A stretch of DNA of 64,000 nucleotides from Butyrivibrio sp. NC2007 (GTDB lineage Bacteria; Bacillota; Clostridia; Lachnospirales; Lachnospiraceae): the NCBI RefSeq assembly GCF_000421405.1, contig NZ_ATWY01000008.1, forward strand, positions 1 to 64,000. The letters run 5' to 3'. The position numbers were made by a program, and so were the translations under genes. Below the pieces are notes generated by a model. The model had not been told where the DNA came from and did no database searches. It was given only the letters and a program-made list of their open reading frames with translations. This document shows, piece after piece, positions 51,715-61,168 of the stretch (position 1 is its first letter; each line of letters starts with the position of its first letter).

Positions 51715-53082
51715 TTAGTCTACCTTTGGAAGCTTTGCTAAAGACTTTGCAAGCTCCTCATCTGTAGGAACGTAATCTGACATTTCACCGTCATTATATT
51801 TCTGATAAGCAACCATATCAAAGTATCCGGTTCCTGTAAGTCCGAATACGATGTTCTTCTCTTCGCCTGTCTCCTTGCACTTAAGTGCCTCGTCGATGGC
51901 AACACGTATTGCATGGCTGCTCTCAGGAGCAGGTAATATACCCTCAACTCTTGCAAACATCTCAGCTGCCTCAAATACGCTGGTCTGCTCAACGCTTCTT
52001 GCCTTTAACAGCCCCTGATCATAGAGTTCTGAAACAACGCTGCTCATGCCGTGATATCTAAGTCCGCCTGCGTGGTTTGCTGATGGAATAAATCCGCTTC
52101 CCAAAGTGTACATCTTGGAAAGAGGACAAACCTTACCTGTATCGCAGAAGTCGTAAGCATATTTTCCTCTTGTAAGTGAAGGACATGAAGCAGGCTCAAC
52201 TGCGATGATCTCGTAGTCAGCTTCTCCTCTTAGCATCTCTCCTGCAAATGGAGAAATAAGTCCTCCAAGGTTTGATCCGCCGCCTGCGCAGCCGATGATC
52301 ATATCTGCCTTGATTCCGTATTTATCAAGAGCTGCCTTGGTCTCAAGACCGATTACTGATTGATGAAGCAGTACCTGAGAAAGTACAGATCCAAGAACAT
52401 AGCGATAGCCTTCCTGGCTTGTAGCTGCCTCAACGGCCTCTGAAATAGCACATCCAAGTGAACCTGTTGTTCCGGGGAACTCTGCGTTGATTCTTCTTCC
52501 AACCTCTGTCTCCATTGACGGAGAAGGTGTTACCTTAGCGCCATAGGTACGCATTACTTCACGCCTGAAAGGCTTCTGCTCGTAAGAAACTTTAACCATA
52601 TATACCTGACAGTCAAGATCAAAGTATGAACATGCCATTGAAAGAGCTGTTCCCCACTGACCTGCACCGGTCTCAGTAGTAACACCCTTAAGGCCCTGCT
52701 TTTTAGCGTAGTATGCCTGAGCTATTGCTGAATTGAGCTTGTGGCTTCCTGATGTATTGTTGCCCTCAAATTTATAGTAGATATGTGCAGGTGTCTGAAG
52801 CTTCTCCTCAAGACAGTAAGCACGTACAAGAGGTGATGGACGATACATTCTGTAGAAGTTTCTGATCTCCTCAGGTATTTCAATATATGTAGATGTATCA
52901 TCGAGTTCCTGCTCTGCAAGCTCGCGGCAGAAAATACCCGAAAGTTCGTCGATTGTTACGGGCTTTAGCGTAGCCGGATTGAGAATCGGAGCAGGCTTCT
53001 TTTTCATATCGCCCCTTACGTTGTACCAGGCCTTTGGCATCTCTGATTCTTCAAGGTAAATCTTATAAGGTATTGTGCTCAT
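51715..53082 (-). CDS. TrpB2-type tryptophan synthase beta-like protein
   Basis: A 455-residue PLP enzyme. The PLP lysine lies in TSGSHKLNSAIAQAYYAKKQG. GAGQWGTALS, the phosphate-binding glycine loop GCAGGGSNLGG and GLTGTGYFD are also present. Sequence and length fit the TrpB2 (trpB_rel, TIGR01415) subgroup rather than the TrpB1 that pairs with TrpA: it has the long N-terminal segment ending RPSPLVRAYCLEEKL. No other trp gene is nearby. TrpB2 proteins condense indole and serine without TrpA and may scavenge indole. Confidence 0.93.
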   Translation of the reverse strand: MSTIPYKIYLEESEMPKAWYNVRGDMKKKPAPILNPATLKPVTIDELSGIFCRELAEQELDDTSTYIEIPEEIRNFYRMYRPSPLVRAYCLEEKLQTPAHIYYKFEGNNTSGSHKLNSAIAQAYYAKKQGLKGVTTETGAGQWGTALSMACSYFDLDCQVYMVKVSYEQKPFRREVMRTYGAKVTPSPSMETEVGRRINAEFPGTTGSLGCAISEAVEAATSQEGYRYVLGSVLSQVLLHQSVIGLETKAALDKYGIKADMIIGCAGGGSNLGGLISPFAGEMLRGEADYEIIAVEPASCPSLTRGKYAYDFCDTGKVCPLSKMYTLGSGFIPSANHAGGLRYHGMSSVVSELYDQGLLKARSVEQTSVFEAAEMFARVEGILPAPESSHAIRVAIDEALKCKETGEEKNIVFGLTGTGYFDMVAYQKYNDGEMSDYVPTDEELAKSLAKLPKVD

Positions 53083-53155
53083 TATTTCCCTCCAATAAAA
53101 AACGTTAGTTGTATAATATCAATTCAAACACTTTAATGCAATAAATCGCACACAA

Positions 53156-53704
53156 TCATTTGTGTTCTCCGATCATCTTCTCCATCCAGACCATGCTGTA
53201 CCAGGTACCGAATTTATAGCCGCATTTATTGAATTTTCCAATCAGTGAAAAGCCCAGTTTCTCGTGGAATCTGACGCTGTCACGATTTAGATGCTCATCT
53301 TCCGTGTCAGGATATCCGATGCAGGCGTAGAGGTTCAAAATTCCCTGATCCTTGAGCCTTCTTTCAAGTTCTTCATATAGAAGTCTTCCAAGCCCTTCTC
53401 TTCTTGCATCCTTCTGAATATAAATGCTGAGCTCTACGCTCCACTGATATGCATCCCTGTCCTTAAAGGTACTTGCGTAGGCGTATCCGACAATCTCTTT
53501 TGCCCCGGTTTCAGGAAGAGTTCTTTCTACTACAATATAAGGATACTTCGTGAGCACCTTCTCAATTCTGCCTCTAAACTCCTCCACTGAGGGAGTCTCA
53601 TACTCAAAGGTGATCGCAGTCTCTTTTACATAATAATCATATATAGCTACGAGTTCTTCTGCATCCTCGGGCGTAGCTGTTCTTATGGAATAATCTGTTT
53701 TCAT
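53156..53704 (-). CDS. GNAT family N-acetyltransferase, phosphinothricin acetyltransferase-like
   Basis: A 182-residue acetyltransferase. It begins YSIRTATPEDAEELVAIYDYYV, with FEYETPSVEEFRGRI typical of the PAT/YncA subgroup. The acetyl-CoA loop appears as QKDARREGLGRLLYEELE (R/Q-x-x-G-x-G/A), and SVRFHEKLGFSLIGKFNKCGYKFG closes the fold. The amine substrate is unknown. It appears monocistronic and divergent from the PilZ gene. Confidence 0.9.
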   Translation of the reverse strand: MKTDYSIRTATPEDAEELVAIYDYYVKETAITFEYETPSVEEFRGRIEKVLTKYPYIVVERTLPETGAKEIVGYAYASTFKDRDAYQWSVELSIYIQKDARREGLGRLLYEELERRLKDQGILNLYACIGYPDTEDEHLNRDSVRFHEKLGFSLIGKFNKCGYKFGTWYSMVWMEKMIGEHK

Positions 53705-53850
53705 ATATTACCGCCTTTCCAACACTCTAATTATGAGTCTTTTGTCCGCAAAATCAAGGCAATACTGATAACAAAGTTTCAGTTTCCAAACAGGCAATGA
53801 AATTCGGTTTCAAATTTAGCGAATTTTGGCAAAATTTTTATAAAAATTTA

Positions 53851-53879
53851 ATGACTTTTGTTTTGCGATGTATTAATAT
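53851..53879 (+). promoter_or_regulatory. putative promoter that would give a leaderless PilZ transcript
   Basis: ATGACT (53851-53856), a 17-base spacer and TAATAT (53874-53879) lie seven bases before the ATG at 53887, so transcription would begin at or next to the start codon. No Shine-Dalgarno site precedes this ATG. The -35 match is weak. Confidence 0.4.
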
Positions 53880-53886
53880 AAGCCCC

Positions 53887-54525
53887 ATGAGAATCGCAAA
53901 CATACCACAAATGGCAGAAATAACCATAAAAATGGTTCATAATGATGCTGAGTGCTCGGTAAAAACAAGAGTGCTGACTGCCTACGGCGACGGAATCCTG
54001 GTTACTCCAATAACTTTCGGAGATCAGATCCTGGATTACTGCTCCCATGCAAAGATTGAGTACAAGAATCCTTCAACAGGCCATGTACACATCTTCGAGT
54101 CAGACTCTATTGCAAGAACCGATTTTAACGGCACCGATTTCCATGTCATCAGGGGAAAAGAGATTTTACTTTCCTCCAGAATGAGGAAAGCCGAAAGATA
54201 TATGGTTCAGGTCATGGGCCAGGCAGTGGTCAACAAGAGAAAGACCATAAACGTCATCGTCAATGACATATCCATGAGAGGAATATCTCTTCTTATTGGC
54301 AAGGATCAGACCATAAACACAGGCGATGAACTGGAGCTTAGCTTTTTCAAGACCGGAGTCATGAAGAGGATCAACGTCAAGTGCAAGGTTGTAAGGCTCT
54401 TTAAAGTCGGCGAGTACAATGCTGCCGGATGCGTCTTAAGTGGCATAAGCAGCGACCTCACACTCTTTGTAGCCGAGAAGAAACGCGAATATAACAGTAA
54501 GCTTAATATAAAAGTGGCGGGATGA
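53887..54525 (+). CDS. PilZ-domain c-di-GMP effector, YcgR-like
   Basis: A 212-residue protein with an N-terminal YcgR-like beta domain (about 1-95) and a C-terminal PilZ domain (about 97-205). Both c-di-GMP motifs are present: RKAER (RxxxR) and NDISMRG (D/NxSxxG). It probably changes flagellar or surface behaviour on ligand binding. The start is uncertain: an in-frame ATG at 53797 would add 30 residues rich in Phe, Asn and Lys, but neither start has a good ribosome-binding site and a promoter-like sequence lies within the extension. It is encoded on the plus strand among minus-strand neighbours. Confidence 0.82.
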   Translation: MRIANIPQMAEITIKMVHNDAECSVKTRVLTAYGDGILVTPITFGDQILDYCSHAKIEYKNPSTGHVHIFESDSIARTDFNGTDFHVIRGKEILLSSRMRKAERYMVQVMGQAVVNKRKTINVIVNDISMRGISLLIGKDQTINTGDELELSFFKTGVMKRINVKCKVVRLFKVGEYNAAGCVLSGISSDLTLFVAEKKREYNSKLNIKVAG

Positions 54526-54552
54526 ATAAAAGATCATCTACGCCACTTTTTT
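54511..54552. terminator. terminator between the PilZ and MATE genes
   Basis: AAAGTGGCG (54511-54519) pairs with CGCCACTTT (54541-54549), followed on the plus strand by a T-rich tract. The left arm lies within the last codons of the PilZ gene. It can serve both convergent genes. Confidence 0.7.
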
Positions 54553-54555
54553 ATT

Positions 54556-55935
54556 TTAATCGTTAGCCTTACCGGCTCTGATTATGCCCCTTACAGTGAA
54601 CAACATGGTAATAAAGCAGGCGCTGCCTCCGATCACGTTACTGATTGGCTCAGCTGCAAAGACGCCGTTTGTTCCCATGTTAAACATATAAGGAAGCAAA
54701 TATGTTAAAGGCACCACAATAAATGCTTTTCTGAATAAAGAAAAGAAGATGGCGTGGTTCTTTTTTCCAAGAGATTTAAACACGACCTGTCCCGAATGCT
54801 GGAACGTCATAAATATAAAGGTTGAAAAATAGAGGTTAAACGCAGGTATCGCATCTGCAAGTATGGTCTTGTCGTTGCTGAATACCCCTATGACTGCTGC
54901 CGGGAAGAGTCTTATAAAGAGCCATACTATCAAAGTGTAGCCAAAGTCCATGGCAACCATTATGGCTATTGATCTCTTTATCCTGTCATACCTCTTAGCG
55001 CCATAGTTATAGCTGATGATAGGCGATGTACCCTCGGAGATAGCAAGGATAGGAGTCTCCATCATCTGTCTTGCAGAGTTAACCATAGTCATTATGGAGA
55101 CGTAGAGATCTCCTCCCACATCAGCGAGAACACTGTTGCACGATACGGAAACCATAGCATTTGTGAACTGCATGATAAACGCCGCGCTTCCAAGACCCGC
55201 TATGGATCCTGCTGTCCTTCCGCACTTCTTTATCTCGTCAAAAGACATTATCTTAAGGTTATACGCACACTTTTTCCCAAAGAAAAATCTAAGGACATAA
55301 AAGGCTGAAAGAGCCTGTGATATCACGGTTGCTATGGCCGCTCCCTCTGGTCCTAAGCCAAATACAAAGATAAATATCGGGTCAAGGATAATATTGGCAA
55401 GAGCACCCACCAGGATGGTGGTCATTCCAACTATTGAATAACCCTGGGCTGTGATAAAGGGATTAAGTCCCGTTGCGATCATTGAAAAGATCGTGCCAAG
55501 AAGGTAGATGCGAAGATATGGAAGCGCATATACCATGGCGGCTTCAGATGTTCCAAAGGTTGACAGAATGGGTCTTCCAAAGACCTCGCCCACGATCATC
55601 AAAACTATCGCAGTTACAAGCAGTAAAAAGAACGAGGTATTTTGAATCTCCCTCGCCCTCTGTTCATTCTTTTGTCCTCTTGCAATAGAAAACAGGGGCG
55701 CTCCACCGCTTCCATACATATTGGTAAAAGCGGTGATAAGTATGACCAGAGGAAAGCAAAGTCCAACTGCTCCAAGGGCCACTGTTCCTATCTCAGGTAT
55801 ACGTGCAATGTATATCCTGTCAACAATGTTGTACAAAAGATTTATGATCTGAGCCACAAGCATAGGGATCGCTGTGGCCAGAATATTATTAAAAGTTTTT
55901 CCGTTCTCAAAATCTACGCGTTTCATACTCCCCAA
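54556..55935 (-). CDS. MATE family multidrug/cation exporter
   Basis: A 459-residue protein with about twelve predicted helices. The N-terminal half contains TAIPMLVAQIINLLYNIVDRIYIARIPEIGTVALGAVGLCFP, a typical MATE opening in which an Asp and Arg lie in helix 1-2, and there are two homologous halves. MATE transporters export cationic drugs or metabolites against sodium or protons. A TTG start at 55935 is best supported, with AGAGG eight bases upstream; an ATG three codons later has its GGGGAG too close. It follows the ROK kinase gene by 14 bases and is probably co-transcribed. Confidence 0.9.
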   Translation of the reverse strand: MGSMKRVDFENGKTFNNILATAIPMLVAQIINLLYNIVDRIYIARIPEIGTVALGAVGLCFPLVILITAFTNMYGSGGAPLFSIARGQKNEQRAREIQNTSFFLLLVTAIVLMIVGEVFGRPILSTFGTSEAAMVYALPYLRIYLLGTIFSMIATGLNPFITAQGYSIVGMTTILVGALANIILDPIFIFVFGLGPEGAAIATVISQALSAFYVLRFFFGKKCAYNLKIMSFDEIKKCGRTAGSIAGLGSAAFIMQFTNAMVSVSCNSVLADVGGDLYVSIMTMVNSARQMMETPILAISEGTSPIISYNYGAKRYDRIKRSIAIMVAMDFGYTLIVWLFIRLFPAAVIGVFSNDKTILADAIPAFNLYFSTFIFMTFQHSGQVVFKSLGKKNHAIFFSLFRKAFIVVPLTYLLPYMFNMGTNGVFAAEPISNVIGGSACFITMLFTVRGIIRAGKAND

Positions 55936-55949
55936 AGTATTAGCCTCTT

Positions 55950-56825
55950 TCAGCGTTTTGTCAATACAGAGCTTTCCTTTGCAAGGTATAAAGCGCCTTT
56001 TATTCCCTGCTCGCCTCCAAGTCCTGCCGGAACAATGTAATTGTCTACATCCCTAAGTTCCGCAGTATCTATGTAGCCGTTCATGTACTCAAGAGTCTTC
56101 TTCCTGATAAGTGGAAAGAGCTTTTCCACATGCATAACGCCTCCGCCAAGAATGATCTTCTTTGGGCTGTAGCAGCATATATACTGCATCAGCGCCTTTG
56201 CCACATACTCAGCTTCCAGCTCCCAGACATCCTCCCTGTCAATAAGATTAAAGGCTTCTGTGCCATAGCGCTTTTTGATGGCAGGTCCGGATGCCAGTCC
56301 TTCAAAGCAGTTTTTGTGGTAGGGACATGCGCCTTCAAACTTATCATTCTCATTAAGCATAAGAAGAATGTGCCCTGCTTCCGGATGAAGCATTCCGTGA
56401 AGGAGCTGACCACGGCAATATACTCCGGCTCCGATGCCCGTGCCTATGGTGATGTAGATCACATCCGAAAAACCTTTTCCGTTGCCAAAGATAACTTCGC
56501 CAAGGACTGCTGCGTTTACGTCTGTATCAACAGCAGCAGGAATCCCACTGCTTCTAAAGGCTTCACTCCAGGAGAAGTTGACCCATGAAAGCTTCGGTGT
56601 CTTACCGATCCTGCCGTAGTCCTCTGAATCTCTGTCAAGGCAGACAGGTCCAAAGGCTCCGATTCCTATGGCACTGACATCATTTTCATCAAAGAATTTC
56701 AGGATTTCAGGAATGGTCTCTTCGGGCGCCTTCGTCGGTATCTCTTTTTTCTTAATGATATTGCAGTCGTCATCGCCTATCGCAACAACCATTTTGGTTC
56801 CGCCGGCTTCAATTCCTCCAAGCAT
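55950..56825 (-). CDS. ROK family sugar kinase, fructokinase-like
   Basis: A 291-residue kinase beginning LGGIEAGGTKMVVAIGDDD (ATP loop GGTK). It carries IGIGAFGPV, the catalytic Asp in AVDTDVNAAVLGE, TIGTGIGAG, and the zinc-binding segment HPEAGHI...CPYHKNCFEGLASGPA. The GxCPYHxxCxEGLASGPA pattern is the mark of ROK fructokinases such as YdhR/GmuE, as opposed to glucokinases. A fructokinase would fit the fructan locus 45 kb away but is not physically linked. It overlaps or abuts the upstream PAS-GGDEF-EAL gene. Confidence 0.88.
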   Translation of the reverse strand: MLGGIEAGGTKMVVAIGDDDCNIIKKKEIPTKAPEETIPEILKFFDENDVSAIGIGAFGPVCLDRDSEDYGRIGKTPKLSWVNFSWSEAFRSSGIPAAVDTDVNAAVLGEVIFGNGKGFSDVIYITIGTGIGAGVYCRGQLLHGMLHPEAGHILLMLNENDKFEGACPYHKNCFEGLASGPAIKKRYGTEAFNLIDREDVWELEAEYVAKALMQYICCYSPKKIILGGGVMHVEKLFPLIRKKTLEYMNGYIDTAELRDVDNYIVPAGLGGEQGIKGALYLAKESSVLTKR

Positions 56826-58562
56826 TTACTCCACCTTTTCCCATACAAGTCCTTTTTCGGAAGTGAACTTTCTGCTCTCTTCCATAGGCATTGGCTTTCC
56901 AAAATAGTAGCCCTGTGCCCTTTCACAACCTATCTCCTTAAGGAAGTTAAAGTGCACTTCGGTCTCAACGCCCTCGCAGAGCGGGCTAACACCCATAGCC
57001 TTGGCTCCCTTTATGATATATCCCATGATCTTGCCGGTCTTGGGATTGTTGTCGTAGCTTCTAAGAAATACCATGTCCAGCTTAAGGACATCAAAATTAT
57101 AGTTAGCTATTGTGTTCAGGGATGAATATCCGCTTCCGAAATCATCGATCCAAACGTGATAGCCCATTTCTCTCATCTTGTCGCAGGAAGACCTTATGTA
57201 TCCCTCGTTTTCATTGAGAGAGCTCTCTGTGATCTCGAGATCGAGCATATCCCTTGGAACATCATATTCAGACCTTGTCTCTTCCACGACTCCGAAGATG
57301 TCGCACAGCTCAAAGTCCAGTCTTGAGATGTTTATAGAGATAGGAACAAGCTCTTTTCCCTCATCTCTCATCTGCACGTAGTCCTTGCAGACACGCTTGA
57401 CCACAAAGGTATCCACCAGATGGATCAGATGGAACTGCTCAAGGGTGTTGATAAAATCGCCTGGAGACAGCATTCCCATTCTTGGATCTATCCAGCGTAC
57501 AAGTGCCTCGTAGCCACAGATTTCTCCGGTCTTAACACGGATCACGGGCTGGTAAAAGACCTTTATGTATTCCTGTTCGATTGCCTCATCAATATGGTCA
57601 ATGACGTACTGCTGCTTGCGAAGATTCTCTCTTAGCATCTCATCATAGATACAGTAATTGACGTCATGTCTGTGCTTGATGGAGTTGCAGGCAAGGCGGG
57701 CGTGATCGCAGGCAAGGCCTATCTCGGCGCGTCTGTCATCGAGGTAGTAGATACCTGCTTTGATCCTGACCTTCTTGTTGACATCATCGGTTAAAAGCAT
57801 GGTCTTGTAGACCTTCTCAACCTTCTCAACAACGCTCTCTCTTGAACCTGTTGTGCATACCACAAAGTGATCGTCGGAAAATCTTGCACAGATTCCGCCG
57901 ATATGGAAGGTCTCTCTTATAGCCTTGGCAAGGTCGCACAAAAGCTCATCGCCAAGCTTAAAGCCGTTTCTCTCATTAAAAAGTTTGAAATTCGGGATAT
58001 CGAAATGAATAAAAGAAATATCCTCTCGCCAGCTCTCATAAGATCCAAGGAACATCTGTGCCCTCTGGTAGAAGAAGGACATATTAAGAAGTCCCGTCAG
58101 ATCATCAGTCTCCTGATTGGCGGAGAGGATCTCTGCCTCGGCGAAGGAATTACGATTTTTATTAAAGTACTCGTTCTGATCTACATCTACGATATAGACA
58201 TAGTAATAGCTCTTGCCATCGTCCCTGTGAAGAAGATGTCCAAAATCCTCCACATAGCGCTCAATTCCGTCCTTGGTCACGATACGATAGCGGACATAGT
58301 CATGTTTCTTTTCACCAAAAATAGTCTGAGCCTGGATCTGATTCTCAATCCGCTTGTAGTCATCGGGATGAACCATACCCTTAAAAGTTCCGCCGGTCAG
58401 CTCAATGAATTCGCCCATGTTCTCACACCCATACATCTCAAGGACATTGGGTCCGGCATACAGGACATTCTCGATGTCGTTGTTCTCATAGATAAAGACC
58501 CCTCCCGGAAGACCTGTCGGAACAATACCACTAATACCTGCATCGTGAAACTTTTTTCCCAT
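56826..58562 (-). CDS. PAS-GGDEF-EAL c-di-GMP phosphodiesterase
   Basis: A 578-residue soluble protein. PAS-like sensor domain (about 10-125, with GCENMGEFIELTGGTFKGMVHPDD), a GGDEF domain whose active site is altered to FSDDHF (about 165-310) and an intact EAL domain (about 330-575). The EAL motifs GYEALVRW, NISRLDF, EITESS, IDDFGSGYSSL, LKLDMVF, CEGVETE and AQGYYFGKPM are complete, so hydrolysis of c-di-GMP is expected. The ATG at 58562 follows GAGG at a six-to-seven base spacing; a more upstream in-frame start would add a hydrophobic dozen residues without a good site. Confidence 0.9.
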   Translation of the reverse strand: MGKKFHDAGISGIVPTGLPGGVFIYENNDIENVLYAGPNVLEMYGCENMGEFIELTGGTFKGMVHPDDYKRIENQIQAQTIFGEKKHDYVRYRIVTKDGIERYVEDFGHLLHRDDGKSYYYVYIVDVDQNEYFNKNRNSFAEAEILSANQETDDLTGLLNMSFFYQRAQMFLGSYESWREDISFIHFDIPNFKLFNERNGFKLGDELLCDLAKAIRETFHIGGICARFSDDHFVVCTTGSRESVVEKVEKVYKTMLLTDDVNKKVRIKAGIYYLDDRRAEIGLACDHARLACNSIKHRHDVNYCIYDEMLRENLRKQQYVIDHIDEAIEQEYIKVFYQPVIRVKTGEICGYEALVRWIDPRMGMLSPGDFINTLEQFHLIHLVDTFVVKRVCKDYVQMRDEGKELVPISINISRLDFELCDIFGVVEETRSEYDVPRDMLDLEITESSLNENEGYIRSSCDKMREMGYHVWIDDFGSGYSSLNTIANYNFDVLKLDMVFLRSYDNNPKTGKIMGYIIKGAKAMGVSPLCEGVETEVHFNFLKEIGCERAQGYYFGKPMPMEESRKFTSEKGLVWEKVE

Positions 58563-58663
58563 ACTAACACCTCGCTCAAAAAGGACAAAAAGAAACAAGA
58601 AATCAATAAAAACGGTACACTAAAATTTTATGATTAAATATGCGTAGATGCAAGAAAATATTA

Positions 58664-58699
58664 AAACCGGAACGCAGTTTAACCACTGCATTCCGGTTT
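58664..58699 (-). terminator. intrinsic terminator after glgP
   Basis: On the minus strand a 15-bp stem AAACCGGAATGCAGT / ACTGCGTTCCGGTTT with one G-U pair is followed by TAATATTTTC. Confidence 0.8.
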
Positions 58700-58725
58700 G
58701 CCTAAACTCACGAATTACCTGATAT

Positions 58726-61038
58726 TCAGTTAAGATGCCAGATATCTCTGTTATATTCGTTAATTGTTCTGTCAGATGAGAAGTATCCGGCCTTGGCGAT
58801 ATTGGTGAGCATCATCTTCTTCCACTTATCGCGGTTCTCATAATCTGCAAAGATCTCATCCTTCTTGGCGATGTAGCTCTCAAGGTCGAGAAGTGTCATG
58901 AACCAGTCCTTGTTGAGGAGCTCATCGTGGAGTCTCTTTAAGTTCTCCTTGTGACCTACCTTAAGGGCCTCTTTGCTTGTGATGAAGTCTACAGCCTGTT
59001 TTACTACCTTGCTCTTCTTGTAGTAATCCTTGGAAACATAGTCAGCCTTCTTGTAGTGCTCGATTACTTCGTCTGCACTTGCGCCGAAGATATAGATGTT
59101 ATCATCACCTACAAGCTCGTGAATCTCTACGTTAGCGCCGTCATCTGTTCCGAGAGTTACAGCACCGTTAAGCATGAACTTCATGTTACCTGTTCCTGAT
59201 GCCTCCTTGGAAGCAAGGGAAATCTGTTCTGATACATCGCAAGCAGGTATAAGTTTCTCTGCGTAGCTTACGTTGTAGTTCTCAACCATGACAACCTTCA
59301 TGTACTTGTTAACATCAGGATCGTTGTTAATGATCTCCTGAAGAACAAGGATCAAGTGAATAATGTCTCTTGCAATAACATACGCAGGAGCTGCCTTTGC
59401 ACCGAAGATAAAGGTTATAGGTCTTGCAGGCTTCTTGCCACCCTTGATCTCAAGGTACTTATGAATGATGTAAAGAGCATTCATCTGCTGTCTCTTGTAC
59501 TCGTGGAGTCTCTTTACCTGAATATCAAAGATAGAATCAGGATCAACCTCTACTCCCTCGTGCTCCTTAAGGTAAGCTGCAAGCTCTTTCTTCTTGCCCA
59601 TCTTGATCTCTTCAAGCTTATCAAGAACTTCTGCATCATCGATATGATCAAGGAGCTTCTCAAGCTTGTTTGCGTCCTTCTTAAAGCCATCGCCTATGGT
59701 CTGTGAAAGGAAGTCAGCCAGAGGATGGTTGCAGGAAAGGAGCCATCTTCTGAAGGTGATACCATTGGTCTTATTGTTGAACTTCTCAGGATAGATCTTG
59801 TAGAACTCATGAAGCTCAGAGTTCTTAAGAATATCGGTGTGGATAGCTGCTACACCGTTGATTGAGAAGCCGTAGTGGATATCGATGAAGGCCATGTGTA
59901 CTCTCTTGTCCTTGTCGATGATCTGGATCTTAGGTCTTCTCTTATATTTCTCGCGGATTCTCTTATCAAGCTCCTTGATATAAGGTACAAGCTGAGGAAC
60001 AACCTTCTCAAGATACTCAAGAGGCCATGTCTCAAGAGCCTCAGCAAGGATTGTGTGGTTTGTATAAGCGCAGGTCTTACTTACCACATTGATGGCTTCG
60101 TCCATTGAGAATGCCTTCTCCTCTACAAGGATCCTGATGAGCTCAGGAATGATCATTGTAGGGTGAGTGTCGTTGATCTGGATCACTGCGTGGTTATGAA
60201 GCTCGTGAAGGTCATACTGGCGCTCCTTCTGCTCTCTTAAGATGAGCTGAGCTGCGTTTGATACAAGGAAATACTCCTGGTAGATACGAAGAAGATTTCC
60301 GCTCTCGTCTGAATCATCGGGATACAGGAAAAGAGTAAGGTTCTTGTCAGTCTTGGTCTTGTCGAAGTCGATACCCTTCTTGACAAGGCTCTCATCGATT
60401 GTCTCAATATCGAAGAGACGAAGCTTGTTAACTCCTGTGTCATAGCCGACAACGTTCATGTTGTAGAGGCGTGATGTTACCTTCTCTTTGCCAAAAGACA
60501 CTTCGAATGTAGTGTCGGTCTTCTCAAGCCAGGACTGATCCTCGATCCAGTCGTTCTTCTCTGCGTACTGAAGGTGATCCTTGAACACCTGCTTAAAGAG
60601 TCCGAAGTGATAATTAAGTCCGATTCCCTCACCTGCTAGGCCGAGAGTCGCAATTGAATCAAGGAAGCAAGCTGCAAGTCTTCCAAGTCCGCCGTTACCA
60701 AGAGATGGCTCAGGCTCGCACTCCTCAATAGCAGCAAGGTTCTTGCCGTTCTTCTCAAGGATCTCCTTAACCCTGTCATAAACTCTTAAATTGATAAGGT
60801 TGTTGGAAAGAAGCTTACCGATAAGGAACTCCATTGAAATGTAGTAAACCTTCTTCTCTCCGTTAGAAACCTCTGCCACATCCATAAGGCGTGTTGTCAT
60901 CTCGAGAAGTACATAGTAGGTCTCCTGATTGGAAAGCTCTTTAAGTTTTTTGCCGAACTTCTCATCGGCGATCTCCTCAAGCTGTCCCTCCAGGTTAGTA
61001 ACAAGTACATCCCTTTGCATATTTGTGTGCTTAGCCAT
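58726..61038 (-). CDS. glgP: glycogen/alpha-glucan phosphorylase
   Basis: Releases glucose 1-phosphate from alpha-1,4-glucans using PLP. The 770-residue GT35 protein has [43 protein letters not shown], and [16 protein letters not shown]. The PLP-lysine motif is [28 protein letters not shown] near residue 620. It is slightly shorter than the E. coli enzymes, as usual for Firmicutes. Its promoter holds two GAAAACGTTTTC palindromes matching the one before the LacI gene at the right end, which suggests control by that regulator. Confidence 0.96.
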   Translation of the reverse strand: MAKHTNMQRDVLVTNLEGQLEEIADEKFGKKLKELSNQETYYVLLEMTTRLMDVAEVSNGEKKVYYISMEFLIGKLLSNNLINLRVYDRVKEILEKNGKNLAAIEECEPEPSLGNGGLGRLAACFLDSIATLGLAGEGIGLNYHFGLFKQVFKDHLQYAEKNDWIEDQSWLEKTDTTFEVSFGKEKVTSRLYNMNVVGYDTGVNKLRLFDIETIDESLVKKGIDFDKTKTDKNLTLFLYPDDSDESGNLLRIYQEYFLVSNAAQLILREQKERQYDLHELHNHAVIQINDTHPTMIIPELIRILVEEKAFSMDEAINVVSKTCAYTNHTILAEALETWPLEYLEKVVPQLVPYIKELDKRIREKYKRRPKIQIIDKDKRVHMAFIDIHYGFSINGVAAIHTDILKNSELHEFYKIYPEKFNNKTNGITFRRWLLSCNHPLADFLSQTIGDGFKKDANKLEKLLDHIDDAEVLDKLEEIKMGKKKELAAYLKEHEGVEVDPDSIFDIQVKRLHEYKRQQMNALYIIHKYLEIKGGKKPARPITFIFGAKAAPAYVIARDIIHLILVLQEIINNDPDVNKYMKVVMVENYNVSYAEKLIPACDVSEQISLASKEASGTGNMKFMLNGAVTLGTDDGANVEIHELVGDDNIYIFGASADEVIEHYKKADYVSKDYYKKSKVVKQAVDFITSKEALKVGHKENLKRLHDELLNKDWFMTLLDLESYIAKKDEIFADYENRDKWKKMMLTNIAKAGYFSSDRTINEYNRDIWHLN

Positions 61039-61093
61039 TGCGTATCTCCTCTCATTGCTAATCCATTGTGATACTATTTTAAATATTACTCTG

Positions 61094-61150
61094 GAAAACG
61101 TTTTCTCGAATTCATGTTCTTAGATTACCACAGGAAAACGTTTTCCGCAA
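61094..61150 (-). promoter_or_regulatory. glgP promoter with two LacI-type operators
   Basis: Minus-strand TTGCGG (61150-61145), a 17-base spacer and TAATCT (61127-61122) form a probable promoter. The perfect palindrome GGAAAACGTTTTCC (61133-61146) fills the spacer. A second palindrome GAAAACGTTTTC (61094-61105) lies about 20-30 bases after the start. Centres are 40 bases apart. Confidence 0.7.
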
Positions 61151-61168
61151 GTATTATTTAAACCAATC

